A stretch of DNA of 64,000 nucleotides from Aminobacter sp. HY435 (GTDB taxonomy: Bacteria; Pseudomonadota; Alphaproteobacteria; Rhizobiales; Rhizobiaceae): the NCBI RefSeq assembly GCF_027568395.1, contig NZ_JANKZL010000012.1, positions 1 through 64,000 of the forward strand. Direction: 5' to 3'. The translations under genes were made by a program, and so were the position numbers. Below the pieces are notes generated by a model that saw nothing but the letters and a program-made list of their open reading frames with translations, was not told the origin of the DNA and searched no databases. Positions 9,460-18,833 of the stretch are shown one piece after another (position 1 is the stretch's first letter; each line of letters opens with the position of its first letter).

Positions 9460-10197
9460 ATGCATTCAACAAATCTTGCGACGTCCCCGCTGCACCAGGT
9501 CAACTACACGCCCAAGGTGTTCGATCTTTCGAAGAACACGCTGCGTGAGTTCAACCAGGCGCTGCACCAGGTTACGGACGCGTCCACCGAACCGAACTGG
9601 GAAGTTCTCAACCCCAAGGGCAGCCATGCGGTGGCCGTTGGCGCCGAGCATCCGATCTCGATCGATGTGCAGGGATCGGTCGGCTACTACTGCGGCGGCA
9701 TGAACCAGCTCAGCACCATCACGGTGCACGGTTCGGCCGGCCCCGGCGTCGGCGAAAACATGATGTCGGGCACGATCATCGTGAAGGGTGACGCCAGCCA
9801 GTATGCCGGTGCTACCGGCAAAGGCGGACTGCTGGTCATCGAAGGCAACGCCTCGTCGCGCTGCGGAATCTCGATGAAGGGCATCAATATCGTCGTGCGT
9901 GGCAACATCGGCCACATGTCGGCCTTCATGGCCCAGTCGGGCAACCTCGTCGTGCTCGGAGACGCCGGCGATGCGCTGGGCGACTCGATCTACGAAGCCC
10001 GCCTGTTCGTGCGCGGCTCGGTCAAGAGCCTCGGCGCCGACTGCATCAAGAAGGAGATGCGCCCCGAGCACATCGCCATCCTGAAGGACCTGCTCGACCG
10101 CGCCGGCATCACCGACGTCAAGCCGGAGGAGTTTTCGCGCTATGGTTCGGCGCGTACGCTCTACAACTTCAACATCGACAACGCCGACGCTTACTGA
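9460..10197 (+). CDS. mgsB: N-methylglutamate synthase subunit B (GXGXG domain)
   Basis: This 245-aa protein corresponds to the GltB C-terminal GXGXG beta-helix domain (GlxC-like), seen in repeats such as VQGSVGYYCGG, VHGSAGPGVGENM and VKGDASQYAGATGKGG. The frame is open upstream inside mgsA, but the ATG at 9460, four bases after the mgsA stop, gives the natural start. It is a structural subunit of the N-methylglutamate synthase complex. It is followed 8 bp later by mgsC. Confidence 0.92.
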   Translation: MHSTNLATSPLHQVNYTPKVFDLSKNTLREFNQALHQVTDASTEPNWEVLNPKGSHAVAVGAEHPISIDVQGSVGYYCGGMNQLSTITVHGSAGPGVGENMMSGTIIVKGDASQYAGATGKGGLLVIEGNASSRCGISMKGINIVVRGNIGHMSAFMAQSGNLVVLGDAGDALGDSIYEARLFVRGSVKSLGADCIKKEMRPEHIAILKDLLDRAGITDVKPEEFSRYGSARTLYNFNIDNADAY

Positions 10198-10205
10198 GGA
10201 ACAAA

Positions 10206-11534
10206 ATGAGCTATCACAATCCTCCGACGACGCCACGTAAGTCGGCCACGTTCGATGAATACGCGATGTCCGAAATCCGTCGCGCCGCAGCGACGGGCAT
10301 CTACGACATCCGCGGCTCGGGCGCCAAGCGCAAGGTCCCGCATTTCGACGACCTCTTGTTCCTCGGCGCCTCGATCTCGCGCTATCCGCTCGAAGGCTAC
10401 CGCGAAAAGTGCGACACCTCTGTCGTGCTGGGTACGCGTTTCGCCAAGAAGCCGATCGAGCTGAAGATTCCGATCACCGTCGCCGGCATGAGCTTCGGCT
10501 CGCTGTCTGGCCCGGCCAAGGAAGCGCTTGGCCGCGGCGCAACGCTGTCCGGCACCTCGACGACCACTGGCGACGGCGGCATGACCGAGGAAGAGCGCGG
10601 CCACTCCAAGCAGTTGGTCTATCAATACCTGCCGTCGCGCTACGGCATGAACCCGCGTGACCTGCGCCGCGCCGACGCCATCGAAATCGTTGTCGGCCAG
10701 GGCGCAAAGCCGGGCGGCGGCGGCATGCTTCTGGGCCAGAAGATCTCCGACCGCGTCGCCGAGATGCGCACCCTGCCCAAGGGTATCGACCAGCGCTCGG
10801 CCTGCCGTCACCCCGACTGGACCGGTCCCGACGATCTCGAGATCAAGATCCTCGAAATCCGCGAGATCACCGACTGGGAAAAGCCGATCTACGTCAAGGT
10901 CGGTGGCGCGCGCCCCTACTACGACACCGCGCTTGCGGTTAAGGCCGGCGCCGACGTCGTCGTGCTCGACGGCATGCAGGGCGGCACCGCCGCGACGCAG
11001 GAAGTGTTCATCGAGCATGTCGGCCAGCCGACGCTCGCCTGCATCCGTCCGGCAGTGAAGGCGCTCCAGGACCTCGGCATGCACCGCAAGGTTCAGCTGA
11101 TCGTCTCCGGTGGCATACGCAATGGTGCCGACGTGGCCAAAGCACTCGCCCTCGGCGCCGATGCAGTATCCATCGGTACTGCGGCTCTCATCGCTCTCGG
11201 CGACAACGACCCGCGTTGGGAGGAAGAATACCAGAAGCTCGGCACAACCGCCGGCGCTTACGACGACTGGCACGAGGGCAAGGACCCGGCCGGCATCACC
11301 ACGCAGGATCCCGAGCTGATGAAGCGCGTCGATCCGATCGCTGCTGGTCGCCGACTGGCGAATTACCTGAAGGTCATGACGCTCGAGGCACAGACCATCG
11401 CCCGTGCCTGCGGCAAGAATCACCTGCACAATCTCGAGCCTGAGGATCTCTGCGCTCTTTCGATCGAAGCAGCAGCCATGGCTGGCGTGCCGCTAGCGGG
11501 AACGAGCTGGGTACCTGGGAAGGGTGCCTTTTAA
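10206..11534 (+). CDS. mgsC: N-methylglutamate synthase subunit C (FMN-dependent synthase domain)
   Basis: This 442-aa protein is homologous to the FMN-binding central domain of glutamate synthase (GlxD-like). TIM-barrel/FMN motifs include ITVAGMSFGSLSGPAKEAL near 95, GQGAKPGGGGMLLG near 165, YVKVGGARPYYDTALAVKAGAD near 230 and VSGGIRNGADVAKALALGADAVSIGTA near 300. It is expected to catalyse the transfer that yields N-methylglutamate. It lies 28 bp ahead of gmaS. Confidence 0.92.
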   Translation: MSYHNPPTTPRKSATFDEYAMSEIRRAAATGIYDIRGSGAKRKVPHFDDLLFLGASISRYPLEGYREKCDTSVVLGTRFAKKPIELKIPITVAGMSFGSLSGPAKEALGRGATLSGTSTTTGDGGMTEEERGHSKQLVYQYLPSRYGMNPRDLRRADAIEIVVGQGAKPGGGGMLLGQKISDRVAEMRTLPKGIDQRSACRHPDWTGPDDLEIKILEIREITDWEKPIYVKVGGARPYYDTALAVKAGADVVVLDGMQGGTAATQEVFIEHVGQPTLACIRPAVKALQDLGMHRKVQLIVSGGIRNGADVAKALALGADAVSIGTAALIALGDNDPRWEEEYQKLGTTAGAYDDWHEGKDPAGITTQDPELMKRVDPIAAGRRLANYLKVMTLEAQTIARACGKNHLHNLEPEDLCALSIEAAAMAGVPLAGTSWVPGKGAF

Positions 11535-11562
11535 AACCAACGGATTGGGAGGAGCAATTCAT

Positions 11563-12906
11563 ATGGGTACGGCCTTTGAAGCCAAAACGGATCAGTCGGA
11601 GGTGACTGATCTCAGGGAGTTCGCAAGAGCTCGCAACATCAGGTACTTCATGGTCTCGTATACGGACCTGTTCGGTGGCCAGCGCGCGAAGCTGGTACCC
11701 GCACAGGCCATATCGGACATGCAGAAGGAAGGAGCCGGCTTTGCCGGCTTCGCCACGTGGCTGGACCTGACGCCAGCCCACCCCGACATGCTGGCCGTGC
11801 CGGACCCGACCTCGGTGATCCAGCTGCCGTGGCGCCCCGAAGTGGCATGGCTCGCTTCGGACTGCCTGATGGAAGGCAAGGGCGTGGCCCAGGCGCCGCG
11901 CAACACGCTGAAGCGCCTCGTCGCCGAAGCCGCCAAGGAAGGCATGCGGGTCAAGACCGGCGTCGAGCCGGAGTTCTTCCTGACGACACCCGATGGCAAC
12001 CAGATCGCCGACGAGTACGACACCGCGGCCAAGTCCTGCTACGACCAGCAGGCGGTGATGCGCCGTTTCGACGTCATCGCCGAGATCTGCGACGCGATGC
12101 TCGACCTCGGCTGGAAGCCCTACCAGAACGACCATGAAGACGCGAACGGCCAGTTCGAGATGAACTGGGAGTATGACGACGTTCTCCAGACCGCCGACAA
12201 GCACTCGTTCTTCAAGTTCATGGTTCGCTCGATCGCCGAAAAGCACGGTCTGCGCGCAACCTTCATGCCCAAGCCGTTCCAGGGACTGACCGGTTCGGGC
12301 TGCCATGCGCATATCTCGGTATGGGATCTCGCCGGCAAGTCGAACGCCTTCGCCGACAAGAGCATGGAGCTCGGCCTGTCGGAAAAGGGCCGCCATTTCC
12401 TCGGCGGCATCATGAAGCATGCGTCGGCGCTCGCCGCGATCTGTAATCCGACCGTCAACTCGTACAAGCGCATCAACGCCCCGCGCACCATCTCGGGCGC
12501 GACCTGGGCGCCGAACACGGTGACCTGGACCGGCAACAACCGCACCCACATGGTGCGCGTGCCCGGCCCCGGCCGCTTCGAGCTGCGTTTGCCAGACGGC
12601 GCTGCCAACCCGTACCTGATGCAGGCCATCATCATCGCGGCCGGCCTCTCGGGCATTCGCTCGAAGGCCGATCCCGGCCCGCGCAGCGACGTCGACATGT
12701 ACCGCGATGGACATACGGTCACGCACGGCGCCAAGCTGCCGCTCAACCTGCTTGACGCGCTGCGGGCCTATGACGAGGACAGCGAACTGAAGGCTGCGAT
12801 GGGCGAGGATTTCTCCGCCGCCTACATCAAGCTGAAGAACCAGGAGTGGAACTCCTACGCGTCGCACTTCACCCAGTGGGAACGCGACCACACGCTGGAC
12901 GTCTAA
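11563..12906 (+). CDS. gmaS: Gamma-glutamylmethylamide synthetase
   Basis: This 447-aa member of the glutamine synthetase superfamily ligates methylamine to glutamate with ATP to give gamma-glutamylmethylamide, the entry step of the pathway. Visible signatures are VEPEFFL near 139, NGQFEMNW near 200, FMPKPFQGLTGSGCHAHIS near 230-250 and the PRTISGATWAPN loop. The ATG at 11563 follows GGGAGGAG at 11547-11554; an upstream in-frame start overlapping mgsC is less likely. Location between mgsC and mgdA distinguishes it from ordinary GS or GlnT. Confidence 0.92.
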   Translation: MGTAFEAKTDQSEVTDLREFARARNIRYFMVSYTDLFGGQRAKLVPAQAISDMQKEGAGFAGFATWLDLTPAHPDMLAVPDPTSVIQLPWRPEVAWLASDCLMEGKGVAQAPRNTLKRLVAEAAKEGMRVKTGVEPEFFLTTPDGNQIADEYDTAAKSCYDQQAVMRRFDVIAEICDAMLDLGWKPYQNDHEDANGQFEMNWEYDDVLQTADKHSFFKFMVRSIAEKHGLRATFMPKPFQGLTGSGCHAHISVWDLAGKSNAFADKSMELGLSEKGRHFLGGIMKHASALAAICNPTVNSYKRINAPRTISGATWAPNTVTWTGNNRTHMVRVPGPGRFELRLPDGAANPYLMQAIIIAAGLSGIRSKADPGPRSDVDMYRDGHTVTHGAKLPLNLLDALRAYDEDSELKAAMGEDFSAAYIKLKNQEWNSYASHFTQWERDHTLDV

Positions 12907-12986
12907 GACGCCAGCGACGGCCCAGCGCCCGGCCATCAGGTCGGGCGCCGGCCAGACATTTGTCAAATTTCGCCGGAACACACGCG

Positions 12987-14240
12987 ATGAAATATTCGAT
13001 CTTCTCACTCGCCAAGGCTGCATTGTCCGGCCACAAGGGCTGGACCCGGGCGTGGCGCGATCCGGCGCCAAAGAGCCATTATGACGTGATCATCGTCGGC
13101 GGCGGCGGCCACGGACTGGCGACTGCCTATTTCCTCGCCAACGAGTACGGCATCCGCAACGTCGCGGTGCTGGAAAAGGGCTGGATCGGCTCCGGCAACG
13201 CCGGCCGCAACACCACCATCATCCGTTCCAACTACGGCCTTCCCGGCAACACCGGCTTCTACGAGATGTCGATGAAGCTGTGGGAACGCATGGAGCAGGA
13301 CCTCAACTACAACGCGATGGTCAGCCAGCGCGGCATCATCAACCTGTACCATTCCGATGCCCAGCGCGACGCCTTTGCCCGCCGCGGCAACACCATGCGC
13401 ATCAACGGCATCGACGCCGAACTGCTCGACGCCGTGCAGATCCGCAAGGAACTGCCGTTCCTCAATTACGACAGCCCGCGCTTCCCGATCATGGGCGGCC
13501 TGATGCAGCGCCGCGGCGGCACCGCCCGCCACGATGCCGTGGTGTGGGGTTATGCCCGCGCCGCCGACCAGCGCGGCGTCGACATCATCCAGAATTGCGA
13601 AGTCACCGGCTTCGTGTGCGACCACAATGGCAAGATCACCGGCGTCGAGACGTCGCGCGGCAAGATCAGCGCCGGCAAGGTCGGCATGGCGGTCGCCGGC
13701 AACACCTCGCGCGTCGCTGCGATGGCGGGCATGAAGCTGCCGATCGAAAGCCACGTGCTGCAGGCCTTCGTCTCCGAGGCGATCAAGCCGCTGATCCCCG
13801 GCGTCATCACCTTCGGCGCCGGCCACTTCTACATCAGCCAGTCCGACAAGGGCGGCCTGGTCTTCGGCGGCGACCTCGACGGTTACAACAGCTATGCCCA
13901 GCGCGGCAACATGCCTGTCATCGAGGATGTCTGCGAAGGCGGCATGGCGGTCATGCCGATGATCGGCCGCGTCCGCATGCTGCGCCAGTGGGGTGGCATC
14001 ATGGACATGTCGATGGACGGCACGCCGATTATCGACAAGACCCCGATCGACGGCCTCTATCTCAATGCCGGCTGGTGCTACGGCGGCTTCAAGGCGACAC
14101 CTGCTTCCGGCCTCGTCTTCGCCCATCTGCTGGCCCGCGACGAGCCGCACCCCGAAGCCGCGCGCTTCCGGCTGGACCGGTTCCGCCGCGGCGCGATGAT
14201 CGACGAAAAGGGCCAGGGCGCCCAACCCAACCTGCACTGA
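12987..14240 (+). CDS. mgdA: N-methylglutamate dehydrogenase subunit A (SoxB-like flavoprotein)
   Basis: This 417-aa protein is homologous to the beta subunit of heterotetrameric sarcosine oxidase, with an N-terminal FAD-binding GGGGHG at about 38-43. The His in GTARHDAV corresponds to the covalent-FMN site of SoxB. MgdABCD oxidises N-methylglutamate to glutamate, releasing the methyl group as formaldehyde or methylene-tetrahydrofolate. The ATG at 12987 is chosen because the frame upstream runs through gmaS. The 80-bp gap to gmaS is the longest in the operon. Confidence 0.92.
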   Translation: MKYSIFSLAKAALSGHKGWTRAWRDPAPKSHYDVIIVGGGGHGLATAYFLANEYGIRNVAVLEKGWIGSGNAGRNTTIIRSNYGLPGNTGFYEMSMKLWERMEQDLNYNAMVSQRGIINLYHSDAQRDAFARRGNTMRINGIDAELLDAVQIRKELPFLNYDSPRFPIMGGLMQRRGGTARHDAVVWGYARAADQRGVDIIQNCEVTGFVCDHNGKITGVETSRGKISAGKVGMAVAGNTSRVAAMAGMKLPIESHVLQAFVSEAIKPLIPGVITFGAGHFYISQSDKGGLVFGGDLDGYNSYAQRGNMPVIEDVCEGGMAVMPMIGRVRMLRQWGGIMDMSMDGTPIIDKTPIDGLYLNAGWCYGGFKATPASGLVFAHLLARDEPHPEAARFRLDRFRRGAMIDEKGQGAQPNLH

Positions 14241-14256
14241 AAGCGAGACTGGCGGA

Positions 14257-14565
14257 ATGCGTATTGCATGTCCTTTCTGCGGCGAACGCGAGAACGGCGA
14301 GTTCACCTATCTCGGCGACGCCTCGCCCAAGCGGCCCAACTTCGCTGCCGACGGCGGCGAAAGCCCCGAATGCGTCGAAGACGCTTTTCATGATTACGTC
14401 TACCTGCGCGACAACGTCGCCGGCGTCATGCGCGAGTACTGGTACCACGGCGGCGGTTGCCGCTCCTGGCTGATCGCCGAGCGCAACACGGTGACGCACG
14501 AATTCAAATCGGTGACGGCGGCGCCCGGTGTGGGCGCGTCCAGACCGGTGCAGGCAGGAGAGTGA
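14257..14565 (+). CDS. mgdB: N-methylglutamate dehydrogenase subunit B (SoxD-like, zinc-binding)
   Basis: This 102-aa small subunit is homologous to sarcosine oxidase delta. C5 and C8 (ACPFC), a third Cys in GGGCRSW and a nearby His form the usual zinc site. The length is normal. It sits between mgdA (16-bp gap) and mgdC (2-bp gap), consistent with co-translation of the heterotetramer. Confidence 0.92.
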   Translation: MRIACPFCGERENGEFTYLGDASPKRPNFAADGGESPECVEDAFHDYVYLRDNVAGVMREYWYHGGGCRSWLIAERNTVTHEFKSVTAAPGVGASRPVQAGE

Positions 14566-14567
14566 CC

Positions 14568-17500
14568 ATGTCGGGCTATTCCCAAACAGAACCGCTCGGC
14601 AGGACAGCGACCATGGAAGGCAACACCAATGCGCGCGGCAACGCAGCGGCGGCGACGCAGTCGCATCGGTTGCGCAGCGGCGGCCTGATCGATCGCAAGG
14701 CGCCGCTCGAGTTTTCCTTCGACGGCAAGAGCATGACCGGCTTTGCCGGCGACACGCTGGCCTCGGCGCTGATCGCCAACGGCGTCAAGCTGGTGGCGCG
14801 GTCGTTCAAGTACCACCGCCCGCGCGGCATCATCACCGCCGGATCGGAAGAGCCGAGCGCGCTGGTCGAAATGCGCACCGGTGCCCGCAAGGAGCCGAAC
14901 ACGCGCGCCACCACGCAGGAACTCTACGATGGGCTGATCGCCCAGAGCCAGAACCGCTGGCCGTCGCTGCGCCGCGACTTCCTGTCGATCAACCAGCTGT
15001 TCTCGCCGATCTTCGTCGCTGGTTTCTACTATAAGACGTTCATGTGGCCGGCGAAGTTCTGGGAAGCGATCTATGAGCCGCTGATCCGCCGCGCCGCCGG
15101 TCTCGGCAAGAGTGCCGAACTGCCCGATCCCGATCATTACGACAAGGCCTGGGCGCATTGCGACGTGCTGGTGGTCGGCGCCGGTCCCGCTGGTCTGTCG
15201 GCGGCGCTCGCGGCTGGCCGCGCCGGGTCACGCGTCATCCTCGTCGAGGAAGACAGCCGCCTCGGCGGCCGCCTGCTCAGCGACGGCGGCGAGATCGACG
15301 GCATGCATGCCGAGGAGTGGGTGCGGCGCACGACCGACGAACTCGCCTCGCTTCCGAATGTTCGCATGATGGTCCGAACCGCCTTGTTCGGAGTCTATGA
15401 CGGCGGCGTCTATGCGGCGCTCGAACGCGTCAACGACCATGTCCCGGTGCCGGGTCCGCACCAGGTCCGCCAGCGCCTCTGGCGCATCGTCGCCAAGCGT
15501 TCGGTCGTCACCGCCGGCGCCATCGAGCGGCCGATCGTCTTCCCGGGCAACGACCGTCCGGGCGTGATGATGGCGTCCGCCGTTCGCACCTATGTCAATC
15601 GCTTCGCGGCCATGCCGGGACGCAAGGTGGCGCTGTTCACCAACAACGACGACGGCTGGCGCACTGTCGAGGCAATCCAGCAGGCCGGCGGAGATATCAC
15701 TGCGGTCATCGACCCTCGCGGCAAGGTGCCGGCGGAATACCAGGCGGTGGCTGAACTGTCAGACCTGCGCGTGCTTTCGGGCGGCGTCTCGGACGTCAAG
15801 GGTGGCGTCGACGGCGTGCGCGGTGTTGTCGTCACCGACAGCAATGGCCGCACGCAGCAGATCGAGGCCGACTGCCTTGCCGTTTCAGGCGGCTGGAACC
15901 CCAATGTCGGCCTGTCGTGCTTCCATCGCGGCAAGCCGGTGTGGCGTGACGACATTGCCGCGTTCATTCCCGGCGAGGCGCCGAATGGCATGGTCATGGC
16001 GGGTGCCGCGCGTGGCGAGTTTTCGCTCGGCGCCTGCCTGCGCGACGGCCATGCCGCCGGTGCGGCGGCGGCTGCCCAATGCGGCGCTTCCGGCAATGCC
16101 GGCGAGGCATCGGAAGCCGGCGACGAGGTCTACGCGATCTCGCCGCTGTGGCAGGTCAAGGCCAAGGGCAAGGCCTTCGTCGACTTCCAGCACGACGTCA
16201 CCGCATCCGACGTGACGCTGGCGCAGCGCGAAGGTTTTGAGAGCGTCGAGCATCTCAAGCGCTACACCACGCTTGGCATGGCGACCGACCAGGGCAAGAC
16301 CTCCAACATCACCGGCCTCGCCATCATGGCCGAAGCCACCGGCCGCAGCATTCCGCAGACCGGCACGACGATCTACCGCCCGCCCTATTCGCCAGTGGCG
16401 ATCGGCGCGCTCGCCGGCCACCACCGCGACGAGAACTTCCATGCCTGGCGGCTGACCCCGTCGCATCACTGGGCCGCGGCACGCGGCGCGGTATTCGTCG
16501 ATACGGGCCTGTGGAAGCGCGCGCAATGGTATCCGCAGCCGGGCGAGAAGGATTGGCTGGAATCGGTGACGCGCGAAGTGCTTGCCGTGCGCAACGGCGT
16601 CGGCTTCTGCGACGTCACGACGCTCGGCAAGGTCGATGTGCGCGGCGCGGATGCCGGCACCTTCCTCGACCGGGTCTATATCAACGCCTTCTCATCGCTG
16701 GCGGTCGGCAAGGCGCGATACGGCCTGATGCTGCGCGAAGACGGCATCGTGATGGATGACGGCACGACGTCGCGCCTGGCCGAGGACCACTACTTCCTGA
16801 CCACCACGACGGCCAAGGCCGGACCCGTGATGGCGCATCTCGAATTCTGCCGCCAGGTGCTGTGGCCCGAACTCGACGTGCAGTTGTCGTCGGCCTCGGA
16901 CCAGTGGGCGCAGTTCTCCATCGCCGGACCCAACACGCGCAAGCTGCTGCAGGCGCTGGTCGATCCCAGCGAAGACATGTCCAACGAGGGCTTCCCGTTC
17001 ATGGGGGCTCGCGAAGTCAAGCTGCGTGGCGGCGTCACCGCCCGCCTGTTCCGCATTTCGTTCTCCGGCGAGATCGCTTTCGAAATCTCGGTTCCGGCGC
17101 GCTACGGCGCGGCGATGGCCGAGAACCTGATGATCGCCGGCAAGCCGTTCGGCGTTACGCCCTACGGCACTGAAGCGCTCGGTGTGATGCGTATCGAAAA
17201 GGGCCACGTGGCCGGTCCCGAACTGAACGGCACGACGACGGCGGACGACCTCGGACTCGGCAAGATGATGTCGAAGAAGAAGGACTTCATCGGCCGCGTC
17301 ATGGCCGGCCGCGAGGCGCTGACGGCGCCGGACCGCCAGGTGGTGGTCGGCATCAAGCCGCTCGACGCCAAACGTCGCCTGCGCTCGGGCGCGCATGTCG
17401 TCCCGAGGGGAGCTATCCCCGGGCCGGACACCGATCAGGGTTATGTCACCTCGGTCTGCTACTCGCCGATGCTCCAGCAGTGGATCGGACTCGGCTTGGT

Positions 17501-17627
17501 GGAGCGTGGCCGCGAGCGCTCAGGCGAAATCGTCCGCATCCACGATCCGTTGCGCAACGAGGACTACGAAGCCGAGATCTGCAACCCAGTCTTCTACGAT
17601 CCCGAGGGAGTGCGCCAGCGTGGCTGA
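14568..17627 (+). CDS. mgdC: N-methylglutamate dehydrogenase subunit C (SoxA-like)
   Basis: This 1019-aa alpha subunit has a 2Fe-2S-like N-terminal fold (SFDGKSMTGFAGDTLASAL), then an NAD/FAD-binding domain (VVGAGPAGLSAALAAGRAG near residue 200). The C-terminal half is a GCV_T tetrahydrofolate-binding domain (FCDVTTLGKVDVRG near 690). The ATG at 14568 has GGAG about 7 nt upstream and lies 2 bp after mgdB; an ATG at 14613 would shorten it by 15 residues. The folate domain suggests the product is channelled as methylene-THF. Confidence 0.92.
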   Translation: MSGYSQTEPLGRTATMEGNTNARGNAAAATQSHRLRSGGLIDRKAPLEFSFDGKSMTGFAGDTLASALIANGVKLVARSFKYHRPRGIITAGSEEPSALVEMRTGARKEPNTRATTQELYDGLIAQSQNRWPSLRRDFLSINQLFSPIFVAGFYYKTFMWPAKFWEAIYEPLIRRAAGLGKSAELPDPDHYDKAWAHCDVLVVGAGPAGLSAALAAGRAGSRVILVEEDSRLGGRLLSDGGEIDGMHAEEWVRRTTDELASLPNVRMMVRTALFGVYDGGVYAALERVNDHVPVPGPHQVRQRLWRIVAKRSVVTAGAIERPIVFPGNDRPGVMMASAVRTYVNRFAAMPGRKVALFTNNDDGWRTVEAIQQAGGDITAVIDPRGKVPAEYQAVAELSDLRVLSGGVSDVKGGVDGVRGVVVTDSNGRTQQIEADCLAVSGGWNPNVGLSCFHRGKPVWRDDIAAFIPGEAPNGMVMAGAARGEFSLGACLRDGHAAGAAAAAQCGASGNAGEASEAGDEVYAISPLWQVKAKGKAFVDFQHDVTASDVTLAQREGFESVEHLKRYTTLGMATDQGKTSNITGLAIMAEATGRSIPQTGTTIYRPPYSPVAIGALAGHHRDENFHAWRLTPSHHWAAARGAVFVDTGLWKRAQWYPQPGEKDWLESVTREVLAVRNGVGFCDVTTLGKVDVRGADAGTFLDRVYINAFSSLAVGKARYGLMLREDGIVMDDGTTSRLAEDHYFLTTTTAKAGPVMAHLEFCRQVLWPELDVQLSSASDQWAQFSIAGPNTRKLLQALVDPSEDMSNEGFPFMGAREVKLRGGVTARLFRISFSGEIAFEISVPARYGAAMAENLMIAGKPFGVTPYGTEALGVMRIEKGHVAGPELNGTTTADDLGLGKMMSKKKDFIGRVMAGREALTAPDRQVVVGIKPLDAKRRLRSGAHVVPRGAIPGPDTDQGYVTSVCYSPMLQQWIGLGLVERGRERSGEIVRIHDPLRNEDYEAEICNPVFYDPEGVRQRG

Positions 17628-18252
17628 TTTTTCCTGGAACACCCAATCGCCGCTGCAAAGGGCGCTTGTCGCCGGTCATCACGGCGTCCCCGCACTGCAG
17701 GCGGGCGTCGTCCTGACAGAGGTTCGCAACATCGTGCTGGTCCAGGTCATGGCGCGCCGCGGCAAGGCGGCGGACACCGCCAAGGCGGCCAAGAAGCTGT
17801 TCGGCATCGAACCGCCGAACAGCCCGAAGGCCGCTTTCGGCAAGTCGGCGACGCTGGTGTGGTCGGGCCCCGACCAGTTCACCGTGTTTGCGCCGCGTGC
17901 CGACGAAGCGTCCCAGCTCGACGCGATGAGCAAGGCCTTTGCCGGCAGCGCCTCGCTGTCCGAGCAGTCGGACGGCCGCTGCCTGATCCGGATGACCGGG
18001 CCGCGCGCGCGTGACGCCATCGCCAAGTTCTCGTCGCTCGACCTGCACGGCGACGTGTTTCCGGTCGGAACCGCGGCGAACACCTCGGTCGACCACACAG
18101 CGGTCAATCTCTGGCGCGAAGCCGATGGCGCCGATGGGCAAGCTGTCTACGCCATGCTGGTGTTCACCAGCTTCGCCGACAGCCTGTGGCACACCATCGT
18201 GGACTCCTCACTGGAATATGGCGTCGATACATCGAGCACCCGCGCTGCCTGA
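17620..18252 (+). CDS. mgdD: N-methylglutamate dehydrogenase subunit D (SoxG-like)
   Basis: This 210-aa gamma subunit is homologous to SoxG. The frame is open far upstream inside mgdC. The GTG at 17620, behind GAGGGAG (17604-17610) and overlapping the mgdC stop by 8 bp, gives the normal N-terminus VADFSWNTQSPL. The fold is GcvT-like (GRCLIRMTGPRARDAIAKF). It closes the mgs-gmaS-mgd operon and is followed by a strong terminator. Confidence 0.9.
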   Translation: MADFSWNTQSPLQRALVAGHHGVPALQAGVVLTEVRNIVLVQVMARRGKAADTAKAAKKLFGIEPPNSPKAAFGKSATLVWSGPDQFTVFAPRADEASQLDAMSKAFAGSASLSEQSDGRCLIRMTGPRARDAIAKFSSLDLHGDVFPVGTAANTSVDHTAVNLWREADGADGQAVYAMLVFTSFADSLWHTIVDSSLEYGVDTSSTRAA

Positions 18253-18281
18253 CACGCCATCGTGAATTGCCGCATCAAGAC

Positions 18282-18312
18282 ATAACCCCGCCATTCCGGC
18301 GGGGTTATTTTT
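18282..18312 (+). terminator. Rho-independent terminator of the mgs-gmaS-mgd operon
   Basis: A perfect 11-bp stem, ATAACCCCGCC (18282-18292) and GGCGGGGTTAT (18298-18308), has a 5-nt loop and a following T-tract. It is one of the strongest terminators in the window. Because the gene at 18459 converges on it, it may work in both directions. Confidence 0.85.
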
Positions 18313-18348
18313 GTCGGCGATGACCAGACGCTCTAACTTGCTGAGTTG

Positions 18349-18396
18349 GCGCATCGTGCTTTCCGAAAATCGGGTCCGATTTTCGGGCCGATGCGC
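18349..18396. repeat. Rhizobial-type intergenic palindrome
   Basis: The outer arms GCGCATCG (18349-18356) and CGATGCGC (18389-18396) enclose inner arms CCGAAAATCGG and CCGATTTTCGG. Together they form a 48-bp palindromic unit typical of dispersed intergenic repeats in Mesorhizobium-like genomes. It lies between the converging mgdD and the 124-aa gene. Confidence 0.6.
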
Positions 18397-18458
18397 TAGA
18401 AACGACAAAAGCCGCGGCGCAAGGCGCACGCGGCGTTGCAGGTCGCTGTTGAGAGCGA

Positions 18459-18833
18459 TCAGGCCTCGACGCAGGCCTTGCGCAGCTGGATCGCTGATGC
18501 CGTCGGACGCAACAAGGACAGCGTCAGCCGTTCGACACAGATCGGCATGACCAGCTTGGCGCCGTCGGCATAGAGAGAGCCGCCCGAGGCGCGGAACGAG
18601 CCTTTGTCAACGATGGTTTCGAGGACGTCGCGCGTTCTGAGCGGCAGCAGGTCGGTGCACGCGCTCATGCGAGCAAAGACGTGGCTGATGGGGACGTTCA
18701 GGGCTTCCACCGCCACGAGAGGTTCCTCGTTGCCTTCCTTCCATTCCTCCAGCGCCTCGAGCGCGTCATGGAAGGCGTTCTGGAGGGTGATGGGGGCGTG
18801 GCCCTCATAGAGTTCCGGCAGCACTTTGTGCAT
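18459..18833 (-). CDS. Uncharacterised 124-aa protein
   Basis: I do not recognise this protein. The ATG at 18833 has AGAGGAA a few bases upstream; a longer frame (to 19349) has no better start. The sequence begins MHKVLPELYEGHAP and is predicted soluble and largely helical (FHDALEALEEWKEGNEE). It has one central Cys (RMSACTDLLPL) and no signal peptide or membrane segment. It lies alone on the minus strand between the N-methylglutamate operon and ppc, so a link to C1 metabolism is possible but unproved. Its promoter would share the 369-bp gap with ppc. Confidence 0.6.
   Translation of the reverse strand: MHKVLPELYEGHAPITLQNAFHDALEALEEWKEGNEEPLVAVEALNVPISHVFARMSACTDLLPLRTRDVLETIVDKGSFRASGGSLYADGAKLVMPICVERLTLSLLRPTASAIQLRKACVEA

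Noticed and set aside
11374-13071. 565-codon minus-strand frame opposite gmaS
   Set aside because: Shadow of the gmaS and mgdA coding regions with no family features.
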